In this document: piece after piece, positions 44,372 through 53,087 of the stretch
Position numbering within the stretch: position 1 is the first letter of the stretch
Layout of the letters: every line of letters starts with the position of its first letter
Source of the DNA: an uncultured Bacilli bacterium
GTDB lineage: Bacteria > Bacillota_I > Bacilli_A > RF39 > UBA660
Direction of reading: 5' to 3'
Assembly (NCBI GenBank): GCA_934086485.1
Contig: CAKOIF010000006.1
Location: 1 to 64,000, forward strand
Length of the DNA: 64,000 nt
Translations under genes and position numbers: made by a program
Notes under the pieces: model-generated
Databases searched by the model: none
Seen by the model: only the letters and a program-made list of their open reading frames with translations
What the model was told of the DNA's origin: nothing

Positions 44372-46531
44372 TTATCTATAATATGCTTCCTCTTTTACAT
44401 GTCCATCCTTATCAAAATAGCTTGCATACTCTTTTTCTAAACTTAAATATTCATTATATTCATTTATAGCTCTAGGATCATTTCCAACAATGCATGAAAT
44501 AATACTATAATCATCATTAATTAAAATGAAAAAGTCTTTATTATATATTATCTTTAAAGCATGCGATAAATCTAAAATTCCTAATGCTTTTTCATAATAT
44601 ATTTTATTTATATTTGTTATGTCTTCTTTGGTAATATACTCTTTTTCTATTTCTTTAGTTTCCATTCTTGGATCTAAATATCTAACAGTGGCTTCAAAAC
44701 TTGAGGTAGTATAAAGTGATGTATCATCTTTTTTAGTAATTATATAGTTTGCATAATCATATCCACCCATATTAGCGTACATATCTGGTGTTTCATTTAA
44801 TGGCCTTAAATTTTCATAACTAATAAGATCTTTAGGCATCATTTCAAAACCACCAATTCTTTCAATTTGATTTTTATAATTACCCATAAGTACTAAAGAA
44901 ATGCTTTCTTCTTTACTTTCATTTACCGAAGAAATTTCAATCATTTTTTCAAAAGCAGTTTTTCCCACATTAAATATATTTCTCATATAATCAATATTTT
45001 TTACACTTATAGATTCAATTGAGTTACATAAAAGTACATTACCGTTTCTTACAAAAGGAATCATTGCACATACATTACCATTACTATCTTTTATAACTAA
45101 AACTCTTCCGTTAACATTTTCAGCGCAGTACCTAACAAAAGAGTCTGCTTCCCCACCTATTTTAAAACAACAATTAGTTTTTGAACCCATTACAAATAAG
45201 TTAGGATCATCACAAGTAAGTGTTTCATAATAATAACCATTTTGAGTTCCACTTACATAAGGGATAGTTTTTTGATAGTTATGGCGCACCTTTCTATATT
45301 CCTCACTTACATTTTGAATAATTTTATTATCATCAGAAAATGATTGAAACTGTTTATTATCAACACATTCATTAATAATACTTCCCTCAAGTGGTGCTAA
45401 ATCTGGATCAAGAGGTCTTAATATACCATTTTTAAGTAAATCTTTATAAAAATCTATTTTATTATAAATATGTTGTGTTTTAAATCTTTTTTCATATTCA
45501 CTAAAGCCTGCATAAATAACACCAATATTTTGAGATATTTCATAATCGTTATTAAGAATACTTTTTAATAAACCATTAGGGCTAAAAAAGAAATTAATAA
45601 ACTGTTCATCGTAAATAATTTTACCAGAATTTAAATGAATTTTTTGTAAATCTATTAAATATAAACTACTAAATACTTTTCTAAATTTATTTTCATCTTT
45701 ATTTAACATATTAATTAACTTTTCAGAGTTTTGATAACCTAAGACCGCAATTAAATTTATAGCAAAACGCATTTGTCTATCATAATTATAATGTTTAAAA
45801 TCTTCGAAATCATTTTGAACTACAGTAATTAAATTTTTAACTTGTTTAGGTTTAATATCAAGAAGTACCTCTAAAGAGTTATTATCAAAATTATTTAATT
45901 TATCTTTATATTTTCCTTCGACTAAAATTCTTTTATAAGAACTATAATTATACCCTATGATATCAATAAGATTTATATCACCACTTAATAAATAACCAAT
46001 AATTTCATTTATTTTAGAATCTATATTTTCTAAATTAGAATTTTCCTTAAGAATATTAGATTTTAAATAATCATTTAAAGTAGATAAAACATTATCATTA
46101 AGTTTACCAGTTTGAATGTAATCTTTTTTCATTTGTAAAAAAGTATTAATAAATTTTATATCTTTAATATCTTTATAATCTATATCTATATTATTAATCA
46201 ATCCCTTATTAAAAAGTATTTCATATTCATTAAATATTACATTATAATCAAATCTTTTATCATCAAAACTATTTCCATTAATATCATTTATATTTGACAT
46301 ATCAAAAAATAAAGGTAAAGTTTTAGCAATAGTAATAAGCATTTTTTTATAATATTTATCGTAATCATACATATAAATATACATAAAAAGTTTACTTGCA
46401 TTATCAAAAGAAATAGAACATAAATTTATTAATTCTTCCTCAGTAAAGTCACGAAATCCATCTTCATTTAAAAACATTGTATTATTTATTTTAATATTTG
46501 GATGAGCATTAATAAACTGTTCTTTTGTCAT
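44372..46531 (-). CDS. Large unknown protein with GNAT-like C-terminal segment
   Basis: This 719-residue soluble protein has a mainly helical N-terminal half. The region around residues 455-560 reads FVMGSKTNCCFKIGGEADSFVRYCAENVNGRVLVIKDSNGNVCAMIPFVRNG. It resembles the acyl-CoA-binding part of proteins that carry a degenerate GNAT fold (beta strand, then xxGxxx, then strand). I do not recognise the family by name. It is flanked by two XRE-membrane regulators and has AGGTAAAAATG at the start. No signal peptide is visible. Confidence 0.6.
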   Translation of the reverse strand: MTKEQFINAHPNIKINNTMFLNEDGFRDFTEEELINLCSISFDNASKLFMYIYMYDYDKYYKKMLITIAKTLPLFFDMSNINDINGNSFDDKRFDYNVIFNEYEILFNKGLINNIDIDYKDIKDIKFINTFLQMKKDYIQTGKLNDNVLSTLNDYLKSNILKENSNLENIDSKINEIIGYLLSGDINLIDIIGYNYSSYKRILVEGKYKDKLNNFDNNSLEVLLDIKPKQVKNLITVVQNDFEDFKHYNYDRQMRFAINLIAVLGYQNSEKLINMLNKDENKFRKVFSSLYLIDLQKIHLNSGKIIYDEQFINFFFSPNGLLKSILNNDYEISQNIGVIYAGFSEYEKRFKTQHIYNKIDFYKDLLKNGILRPLDPDLAPLEGSIINECVDNKQFQSFSDDNKIIQNVSEEYRKVRHNYQKTIPYVSGTQNGYYYETLTCDDPNLFVMGSKTNCCFKIGGEADSFVRYCAENVNGRVLVIKDSNGNVCAMIPFVRNGNVLLCNSIESISVKNIDYMRNIFNVGKTAFEKMIEISSVNESKEESISLVLMGNYKNQIERIGGFEMMPKDLISYENLRPLNETPDMYANMGGYDYANYIITKKDDTSLYTTSSFEATVRYLDPRMETKEIEKEYITKEDITNINKIYYEKALGILDLSHALKIIYNKDFFILINDDYSIISCIVGNDPRAINEYNEYLSLEKEYASYFDKDGHVKEEAYYR

Positions 46532-46787
46532 TTTTACCTCCGATTAATTTATATTTTTAAGACAGTATTTGCATGATATTTATATAATATGAGCATTTTA
46601 TATCATCGATTGATTTTACACCTAATATTACAACATTTTATGAACTTAGATTATTATTTTCTTTTTCATAAAATTCACACCTATTTATAGTATATATTTT
46701 TTTATAAACATTGTATATCATTTAACACACACTTTACATTTTGATTTACACTATACAATTTTCAGGACTTTTACTATACAATTTTCA
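46532..46787. other. Intergenic region with 15-bp direct repeats
   Basis: No gene is visible. ACTATACAATTTTCA occurs at 46750-46764 and again at 46773-46787, 23 bases apart centre to centre. The rest is AT-rich sequence that should hold the promoter of the 719-residue gene. The repeats could be an operator. Confidence 0.5.
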
Positions 46788-46815
46788 AAAAATAAAAATA
46801 GGACACTAAGTCCTA
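46788..46815 (-). terminator. Rho-independent terminator of XRE gene 2
   Basis: TAGGAC/GTCCTA (46799-46804 with 46810-46815) followed by ATTTTTATTTTTT on the minus strand. The stop codon TAG is part of the stem. Confidence 0.8.
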
Positions 46816-47382
46816 CTCTATTGTAGTATTGCATGAACCATTATGATCTTTGAAGTAATCCTCAATATGCGCAAGCATTACATTAACATCATCATATTTT
46901 ATAACATCAACATGATTAGCAATAAATGAATCTCCACCCAAATTTATTACTTGATAATTTTTATTATATTCAATTTCATAAACATACTGTTCATTATCTA
47001 ACATGCATTCAATTCTTGATTTACCTACAATTTCTCTACCAGTGCTTCTTGCCCTAAATAAGATAAAAAGTAAAAATAGAAAAAGAGTAAACACAGCAAT
47101 TCCTATACCAAATATTTTTAATAGTTTAATGATAATACCCGCTAAACGTTCTGTATTGCTAACCTTTTGCACTAAAACATTATTAATATCATTTGAGGTA
47201 AGTTCATCTAAACTTATATTAAATATCTTTGATAAAGTTTTTGCTTGCATAATATCAGGTGATGTTTCTCCAAGTTCCCACTTTGATATTGTTTGTCTTG
47301 TTACGCCAACTCTTTCAGCTAAATCTTCTTGTGAAAAATTATTTTGTTTTCTTAAATTTGCAATTTTTTCTCCTAAATCCAT
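46813..47382 (-). CDS. XRE-family regulator with single membrane segment
   Basis: This 189-residue protein has an N-terminal XRE helix-turn-helix (NFSQEDLAERVGVTRQTISKWELGETSPDIMQA, residues 14-46). A membrane segment follows (about 84-110), then a short extracytoplasmic domain with two Cys residues (CMLDNE, GSCNTTIE). It is likely a membrane-bound repressor or activator. It is related to the 501-residue regulator only in the HTH. Confidence 0.8.
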   Translation of the reverse strand: MDLGEKIANLRKQNNFSQEDLAERVGVTRQTISKWELGETSPDIMQAKTLSKIFNISLDELTSNDINNVLVQKVSNTERLAGIIIKLLKIFGIGIAVFTLFLFLLFILFRARSTGREIVGKSRIECMLDNEQYVYEIEYNKNYQVINLGGDSFIANHVDVIKYDDVNVMLAHIEDYFKDHNGSCNTTIE

Positions 47383-47471
47383 AATATTCTCCTTTCATAA
47401 AAAAATTCTATCATTTTAAATACATTATCTCTACCAATATTTAATGGAACTTACGCAATTTTTATTAACAT

Positions 47472-47681
47472 TTAATATTTTATTTTTTTAACTGTATACT
47501 TATTCCAAATATTTTGAGGAATATTCTCATCAGCTAAATTAAATTGTTTAAGTCTTTCAATATACTTTCTTTCTAACTTCTTAAGTACCTCTTTAAAGGT
47601 GAGTCTTGATTTATCATTTGTAGAATAAGAAATTTTATCGATATCGCAAAAAGTTTTAGAAAAGCTTATTGCATCTGTCAT
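47472..47681 (-). CDS. Small unknown protein
   Basis: This 69-residue soluble, Lys-rich protein begins MTDAISFSKTFCDIDKISY. The reading frame stays open upstream (IWFDNEL precedes the ATG) to just past the rlmD stop, with no further ATG. It may therefore start at a rare codon, or be the tail of a gene that lost its 5' end. It lies 35 bases after rlmD. Family not recognised. Confidence 0.4.
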   Translation of the reverse strand: MTDAISFSKTFCDIDKISYSTNDKSRLTFKEVLKKLERKYIERLKQFNLADENIPQNIWNKYTVKKIKY

Positions 47682-47716
47682 AAGTTCATTATCAAACCAT
47701 ATTTTTTTATAAATTT

Positions 47717-48907
47717 TTATTTCCTATCTAATATGCAAAAGCATTCAATATGATATGTATAAGAAAACATATCTAAAATATAAAACTTTTTTATTTCATA
47801 ATTAGTTAAATCTACTAAATTATTTGCTAAACTTTGTGTATCACAAGAAACATAAATAATCCGTTGAGGACTAAGTTTATTAATAACCTCAATTGTCTTT
47901 TTATCAAGTCCTGCCCTTGCAGGATCTACAATAATGGTATCAATTTTATCATTAATAAAACCTATTTTATCCTCGACTTTACCTAAAATAAAATTAATAT
48001 TATCACATTTATTAATCTTTGCATTTATTAAGGCATTTTTAACAGCATTGGCAATTACCTCAATTGCATAAACCTTATTTACTGCTTTACTTGCTACAAT
48101 TGATAGTGTTCCAACTCCTGAATATAAATCAAGTGTAGTATTTCCTACAATATTTTCTTTTATCAAATTAAAAAGGATCGAATTTATATAATTATTAACT
48201 TGAAAAAAAGAATTATAACTTACAGTAAAAAATAAATTATTAATCATTTCCATAAAATTATCTTGTCCATAAATACATTTATCATTTAAAATTATTCCAA
48301 GAGTTTTATAATCCTCGGGTTTTAAAATAACTGGAGTTTCTTTAGAATCGATTATAACAAGAATTTCATCATTATAATTTGCTCTTATAGTAACATTTGC
48401 ATTTTTTAACTTCATATTTTTAACAAATTCAAATGCTTTATTAATTGATTTCTTAGTTATTTTACACTCCTCTATTTCAATAAGATTATGAGTTCTTTTT
48501 TCATAAAATCCAAGTTTTCCACCAACTATTTTAAGTTCTATTTTATTACGATAATACAAATCACTTTCATTTTTTATTACGTTTATATCTGGAATATCAT
48601 ATTTAGATAAAATATTTTTAACTCTTTCTTTTTTATATTCTAATGTATTTTCATAATTTAAATGACATAAACTGCATCCACCACATATGCCAAAATATTT
48701 ACAAAATGGTTCTACCCTTTTAGAACTTTTGTATATAAAGGAATTAATAGTTCCTTCCATATAACTTTTTTTATCTTTTGTAATTATTACATCTACGGTT
48801 TCACCAGGAAGTGCTCCCTTTACAAAAATAATTTTACCACTAATATTTCCAATTCCATTTCCCAAATGATCCATTCTATCAATATGTACTTGCATCTTAA
48901 TCACCAA
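47717..48907 (-). CDS. rlmD: 23S rRNA (uracil-5-)-methyltransferase, RlmD/TrmA family
   Basis: This 396-residue SAM-dependent methyltransferase has an N-terminal TRAM domain (IDRMDHLGNGIGNISGKIIFVKGALPGE). Iron-sulfur Cys residues are in CKYFGICGGCSLCHL. The catalytic fold has NTTLDLYSGVGTLSI (SAM), DPARAGLD and the catalytic Cys in IIYVSCDTQSLANNL. Members methylate U1939 or U747 of 23S rRNA; which one is not clear here. Length is slightly short for RlmD. Confidence 0.9.
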   Translation of the reverse strand: MVIKMQVHIDRMDHLGNGIGNISGKIIFVKGALPGETVDVIITKDKKSYMEGTINSFIYKSSKRVEPFCKYFGICGGCSLCHLNYENTLEYKKERVKNILSKYDIPDINVIKNESDLYYRNKIELKIVGGKLGFYEKRTHNLIEIEECKITKKSINKAFEFVKNMKLKNANVTIRANYNDEILVIIDSKETPVILKPEDYKTLGIILNDKCIYGQDNFMEMINNLFFTVSYNSFFQVNNYINSILFNLIKENIVGNTTLDLYSGVGTLSIVASKAVNKVYAIEVIANAVKNALINAKINKCDNINFILGKVEDKIGFINDKIDTIIVDPARAGLDKKTIEVINKLSPQRIIYVSCDTQSLANNLVDLTNYEIKKFYILDMFSYTYHIECFCILDRK

Positions 48908-48937
48908 GAATATTTTACCATAATTACTATAAAAAAA

Positions 48938-49789
48938 CTATTTTCGAGGCATATTTTTTAAATATTCTGTCTTAATATAATCATCAGTTATGTGAGTATA
49001 TATTTCAGTCGAAGAAAGTGATGCGTGGCCTAAAAGTTCCTGTACGCTTTTAAGCGGGCACCCATTTTTTAACATATGTGTAGCAAAAGTATGTCTAAAT
49101 GTATGAGGACTAACTTTAACTTTTAAACACGCTTTATCAATAATATTTTTGATAATAAGTTCAATTCCTCTTACAGTTATCTGTTTTCCTTTATTATTTA
49201 AAACTAAATACTCACTACTAAACTGTCTAGCATTTAAATAATCATTAATTGCTTTAAGTGAATGATTGTTAAAGAAGACTATTCTTTCTTTACTACCCTT
49301 ACCCATAACTTTAATACTATTATCCGAAAAGTTTATGTCCTTTATTTTAATATTTTTAAGTTCACTAACTCTTATTCCCGTAGCATATAAAAGTTCAATA
49401 ATCATTTTATTTCTAAGCCCTAAAGCATCCTCATTATCAATACTATCAATTACTTTACGCATATCTTCATAGCTTAAAAAAGTTGGCAATTTCTTTTCTA
49501 ATTTTGGATTACTAATTAGTTTAAAATAATTTACATTTACATAATTATTATCAAGTAAATAGTTATAAAAACATCTTAATGCAGATAATACAGCACTAAT
49601 ACTTTTATTTGATAAATTATCTATATATTTTAAATAATTCATTATTATATCTTTATTAATATTTTGATAATCTATATTATTATTTTTGCAATATGAAATA
49701 AATTCATTTACGTGAATTATATATTCCTTAATTGTATATTCTGAGTAGTTTAATTCATATTTTAGGTATTCATTATATTTTTCTATCAT
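48938..49789 (-). CDS. Tyrosine recombinase XerC/XerD
   Basis: This 283-residue site-specific recombinase probably resolves chromosome dimers. It has an N-terminal SAM-like DNA-binding domain (LNYSEYTIKEYIIHVNEFI). The catalytic domain shows R in LLYATGIRVSELKNI, K in GKGSKER, HxxR in SPHTFRHTFATHML, H in LLGHASLSST and the Tyr nucleophile in EIYTHI. All catalytic residues are present. XerC and XerD cannot be distinguished from one copy. A link to nearby variable genes is possible but not shown. Confidence 0.9.
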   Translation of the reverse strand: MIEKYNEYLKYELNYSEYTIKEYIIHVNEFISYCKNNNIDYQNINKDIIMNYLKYIDNLSNKSISAVLSALRCFYNYLLDNNYVNVNYFKLISNPKLEKKLPTFLSYEDMRKVIDSIDNEDALGLRNKMIIELLYATGIRVSELKNIKIKDINFSDNSIKVMGKGSKERIVFFNNHSLKAINDYLNARQFSSEYLVLNNKGKQITVRGIELIIKNIIDKACLKVKVSPHTFRHTFATHMLKNGCPLKSVQELLGHASLSSTEIYTHITDDYIKTEYLKNMPRK

Positions 49790-49884
49790 ATTTTATCCTT
49801 TTACCACCATAATTATATAAAATTAAAGTATCCATTTCAAGTAAAAAAGTATAATCGTTTTCATATTATACTTCACTATTTTTT

Positions 49885-49922
49885 ATTCAAAAATCGCTCT
49901 TCACAAAAGCGAAACACGATTT
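49885..49922 (-). terminator. Rho-independent terminator of surface gene 49926-50999
   Basis: AAATCG (49891-49896) and CGATTT (49917-49922) close a hairpin with an inner CTTC/GAA stem; a T-run follows on the minus strand. It is almost the same as 51284-51319. Confidence 0.7.
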
Positions 49923-49925
49923 ATA

Positions 49926-50999
49926 TTACATCCCTATCCTATATGGATCTACTTTTGTTCCTGTCCCACTTACCACATATACATTAGATTTCAGATATAA
50001 GACTGGTCTGATAGAGCAGCCACGCGAAGCCGAGAAGTTGTCAAGATAGCCATAGTGGGAAACGAGAAGAGGTTTTGAAGAAGAATATGCACTCATTGTC
50101 CATTCATAACCATTTGAAAATAGCCAGTTTTTATTAGATGAGTTTTGAGGACTTCCACTACTTCCTAATACTCCAGTAAAGCCTTCGATTGCATAACCCC
50201 AATCACTTGCATACATCAGTCCTATTTTTGAAGTACCAGTTGCATGGGTAGCTATTTCCTGAGTATAATAATTTGCTGCAGTTTTATATGTTGAATCTCC
50301 TGCATCTATATTATAGTATACATCCTCAACCATCTTGCCATAAAAATCAGTTACATCTATTCCATCTAATGAATAATCACATAGACCTTTTGCTGAAGTA
50401 AAATATGTATAACAATAACTATCGCATGAAGATTTTCTTCCTAAATAACATGTATTTAAAAGATTTTGAATATTACTTCCCATCCATGTTGAATTACCTC
50501 CATATTTTATAGCCCCTATTGAATCATTTCTTATTATTTTTACTCTATTTTGAGTACTACTACATCCACTTTCTAAACATACTGGAATATTTCCTATTAT
50601 TCTCCATAATTCATCATTAAACCATATATAGTTATCGGGGTTTTTACCTTGATATCTTTTACCATTTTCATTTCTAGTAGCTTTATTATTAACCTGCGTA
50701 ATCAAATTAGTTACACTAGAGTTAAACGAAACATCACAAGTAACTGTTCCAGTTATTTTAGTTATTTCTAATTTCCATGTTTTAGGATTCCATCTACCTT
50801 TTGCATTATTACAATTAACAGTTACATTATATTTACCACTTGCTGGAAAAGACGTTGCACTATTACCATCAACAGTTAATGCAATAGTACTTCCTTTATA
50901 TTTAAATGTTTTATTAGTATTTTTATTAATTAATATTAATGAAATAATAGAAATTAAAATTAATAATACACATATAACTATTTTTTTACTAGATTTCAA
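49926..50999 (-). CDS. Surface protein with variable C-terminal patch (target-like 1)
   Basis: This protein of about 357 residues has an N-terminal signal anchor (KKIVICVLLILISIISLILI), a Cys-containing beta domain and the conserved NKATRNENGKRYQGKNPDNYIWFNDELWRIIG block. Its C-terminus ends in SIRPVLYLKSNVYVVSGTGTKVDPYRIGM. The TTG start at 50999 has AGAAGG seven bases upstream; the ATG at 51065 has no good ribosome-binding site and precedes non-homologous codons. It is a paralogue of 51323-52642. The patch at 50010-50084 encodes the residues that differ most (SSSKPLLVSHYGYLDN). It is probably displayed at the surface. Confidence 0.7.
   Translation of the reverse strand: MKSSKKIVICVLLILISIISLILINKNTNKTFKYKGSTIALTVDGNSATSFPASGKYNVTVNCNNAKGRWNPKTWKLEITKITGTVTCDVSFNSSVTNLITQVNNKATRNENGKRYQGKNPDNYIWFNDELWRIIGNIPVCLESGCSSTQNRVKIIRNDSIGAIKYGGNSTWMGSNIQNLLNTCYLGRKSSCDSYCYTYFTSAKGLCDYSLDGIDVTDFYGKMVEDVYYNIDAGDSTYKTAANYYTQEIATHATGTSKIGLMYASDWGYAIEGFTGVLGSSGSPQNSSNKNWLFSNGYEWTMSAYSSSKPLLVSHYGYLDNFSASRGCSIRPVLYLKSNVYVVSGTGTKVDPYRIGM
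50010..50084 (-). other. Variable patch VR1-like segment
   Basis: This 75-base segment runs from a TCTTCTTC start to the ATC before AGACCAG. It is GC-richer than the rest of its gene. Compared with 51176-51249, most differences fall at positions that are A there: AAC to CTC, AAC to TCC, AAC to CAC, AAT to CGT, TAC to TGC. Confidence 0.55.
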
Positions 51000-51175
51000 A
51001 ATATACCTTCTTTCTAAATTAATTTTAAATGTCGATAGAAGAAGCACGTATGCTTCTTTGCCCATCTATTATTTTTTAAAAGTATAAAACTTTTAAGGAT
51101 AATTAATATTTCTTATGCTTAACACTTTATAGCCATAGCCATAAAACCTAAACCAAACACAAGAAGTTCTAAAAA

Positions 51176-51249
51176 GATGGAGTAGCCATTCGAAGCCGAG
51201 TTGCTACCCAATAGCCGTTGTTGTTAGCGTTAAGAGGGTTCGAAGAAGA
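51176..51249 (-). other. Non-coding template-repeat-like copy of the variable patch
   Basis: This 74-base segment lies in the intergenic region after the gene at 51323-52642. Minus-strand codons would read SSS-N-PLNA-NNN-GY and later SASNGYSI, with AAC or AAT at the positions that vary in the two genes. Homology starts abruptly at TCTTCTTCG and stops at ATC. It is one base short relative to VR1 (11 instead of 12 bases before TCGGCTTCG), so it is not itself a coding remnant in frame. It may be a template repeat or a decayed relic. Confidence 0.5.
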
Positions 51250-51283
51250 CCAAATTTTAAAATAATTACCCTATATATACCTT

Positions 51284-51319
51284 TATTCAAAATCGGCTTC
51301 ACATAGCGAAACACGATTT
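51284..51319 (-). terminator. Rho-independent terminator of surface gene 51323-52642
   Basis: AAATCG (51290-51295) and CGATTT (51314-51319) flank a hairpin of the same design as 49885-49922, with a short T-run on the minus strand. Confidence 0.65.
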
Positions 51320-51322
51320 ATA

Positions 51323-52642
51323 TTATATTCCTATCCTATATGGATCTACCTTACTTCCATTACCACTTACTACATATACATTAGATTTTAGATATAAGAC
51401 TGGCCTGATGGAGTTGCCATACGAAGCCGAGGAGGAGGTGGAATAGGCAAACGAAGCCAACATGTTGCTGAGATAGCCGGGACTGATAGCGTTAAGAGGA
51501 GCCGAAGAAGAATATGCACTCATTGTCCATTCAAAACCATTTGAAAATAACCAATTTTTGTCTGATGAACTTTGAGGACTTCCATCACTTCCTAATACCC
51601 CACTGAAGTCTTCGATTGCATAACCCCAATCACTAGCATACATGAGTCCTATTTTAGATGAAGTTGTTGCATGAGTTGCTATTTCTTGTGTATAATAATT
51701 TGCTGCAGTTTTATATGTTGAATTTCCTGCTCCTACATTAAAGTATACATCTTCAATCATTTTGCCATAATAGTCAGTTATATCTATTCCATCTGCTGAA
51801 TAATCACACGTTCCTTTTGCTGATGTAGAATATGAATAGCAATAACTATCACATGATGATTGTTTTCCTAAATAACATGTATTTAATAAATTTTGAATAT
51901 TACTTCCCATCCATGTTGAATTACTTCCATATTTTATAGATCCAATTGAATCATTTCTTATTATTTTTACTCTGTTTTCTGCATTTGCACATCCACTTGT
52001 TAAACATACTGGAATATTTCCAATTATTCTCCATAGTTCATCATTAAACCATACATAATTATCTGGATTTTTGCCTTGATATCTTTTACCATTTTCATTT
52101 CTTGTGGCTTTATTATTTACTACTGTAGAAAGTAGTTCTTCATTACTTGGCGTTTTTGGAGTAAATGTAATATTGCATGATGAATTTGTTTTTGAAATAT
52201 TATCAATTATAATACCATTAATTTTATAATCCCATGTACCACCAGTAATGCCATCACAATTAGTAATGCTTTTTGTATATCCCCCTAAAAGGTAATCTGG
52301 ATTTGGAACATTAATTGTGAAATCTGGTATCTTTTCATAATATAAATAAACACTACATCTATCAGAACCTAATGTTTGATAAGCTAGTTTATTACCCACT
52401 ATTGAGACTTTACCACCGTTTTCACATATGGTCTTGTCTTCATCAATATGATAATTTGTTAAATCACTTGGAATAGTATCTACTGAAGTATAACTTGTTT
52501 CTCCATCATTTTTAATATTAAATGCATAAGACTTTTTTATAATACTTTTATTATCATCCTTTCTTGGATAAAAAATTATAGATAGAATTACCACTACAAA
52601 TAATGAGAATAAAATGTATGCATATTTCCGATTTTTGCCCAT
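51323..52642 (-). CDS. Surface protein with variable C-terminal patch (target-like 2)
   Basis: This 439-residue protein has a signal anchor (residues 6-24) and two regions of repeated beta structure with paired Cys residues (CENGG, DRCSVYL, TNCDGITGG, SCNITF). It also has the conserved NKATRNENGKRYQGKNPDNYVWFNDELWRIIG and the C-terminal NSIRPVLYLKSNVYVVSGNGSKVDPYRIGI. The variable patch (51407-51511) is 30 bases longer than that of its paralogue and encodes SSSAPLNAISPGYLSNMLAS with an extra SFAYSTSSSA. Upstream is a long leader similar to that of 40961-42511. The protein is likely a surface adhesin or receptor. Confidence 0.7.
   Translation of the reverse strand: MGKNRKYAYILFSLFVVVILSIIFYPRKDDNKSIIKKSYAFNIKNDGETSYTSVDTIPSDLTNYHIDEDKTICENGGKVSIVGNKLAYQTLGSDRCSVYLYYEKIPDFTINVPNPDYLLGGYTKSITNCDGITGGTWDYKINGIIIDNISKTNSSCNITFTPKTPSNEELLSTVVNNKATRNENGKRYQGKNPDNYVWFNDELWRIIGNIPVCLTSGCANAENRVKIIRNDSIGSIKYGSNSTWMGSNIQNLLNTCYLGKQSSCDSYCYSYSTSAKGTCDYSADGIDITDYYGKMIEDVYFNVGAGNSTYKTAANYYTQEIATHATTSSKIGLMYASDWGYAIEDFSGVLGSDGSPQSSSDKNWLFSNGFEWTMSAYSSSAPLNAISPGYLSNMLASFAYSTSSSASYGNSIRPVLYLKSNVYVVSGNGSKVDPYRIGI
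51407..51511 (-). other. Variable patch VR2-like segment
   Basis: It aligns with VR1 and the template-like copy at the same distance (28 codons) from the stop. AAC codons of the template-like copy correspond to GCT, ATC, AGT and CCC here. A 30-base insertion repeats part of the GGCTTCG block. Confidence 0.55.
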
Positions 52643-52831
52643 AACTTCGCCTTCCTTTTTTCGTAAATTATATACATTTAGGAATTTTTATAGGCGATTT
52701 TATGGGAAAAGGGGTAGCAAAAATTAAAAAAATTTGGTAAAATATATACATAAGGTAGGAAAATACTGGGATATATTTTCTCAAAAGTATATAATTTATG
52801 AAAAATAATGTTAGGTAAACGCTGAGTTTGT
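52643..52831 (-). promoter_or_regulatory. Long conserved leader of surface gene (copy 2)
   Basis: Shares ACAAACTCAGCGTTTA (52817-52831) and CCTTTTCCCATAAAA (52698-52712) with the leader at 42587-42720 at equal spacing (119 bases). Also shared are TTTCATAAA, GAAAATnnATCCCAGTATTTT and TTCCTAAATGTATATAAT. No known riboswitch motif was recognised. Confidence 0.55.
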
Positions 52832-53087
52832 AGGACATATCAGTGTTTTTTTATTTTTTAGTAAAAATAATAATACTTTACACTTTTTTAATATGTATAA
52901 TTATGTAAAGTTTTTAGATAAAATATGTAAATAAAATGTAAAATTTTGACTTTTTTTAAAAAATTTATCAAAAAAAGGAGGAAATTAGAAATTTTCCGGT
53001 AATAAGTATAGTGAAAGAAGAATTTTAAAATGACATAGAAAATAATAAAAAGTGTAAAGTAGAATTTTTTCAAAAGGAGGTAAGAAT
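52832..53087. other. AT-rich intergenic region upstream of the Rpn-like gene
   Basis: No convincing gene is visible. Near its end is a hairpin-forming GGAAA/TTTCC stretch around 52979-52997 after an orphan GGAGG. The ribosome-binding site of the next gene (AAAGGAGG) is at 53074-53081. Confidence 0.4.

Noticed and set aside
51076..51096. Hairpin TTAAAAGT/ACTTTTAA considered as terminator of a template-repeat RNA
   Set aside because: On the minus strand it is followed by A residues, not T, so termination is not supported.
42587..52831. Shared leaders considered as a known riboswitch (c-di-GMP, preQ1, SAM)
   Set aside because: None of the conserved core motifs of these classes is visible. Left as an unknown leader.
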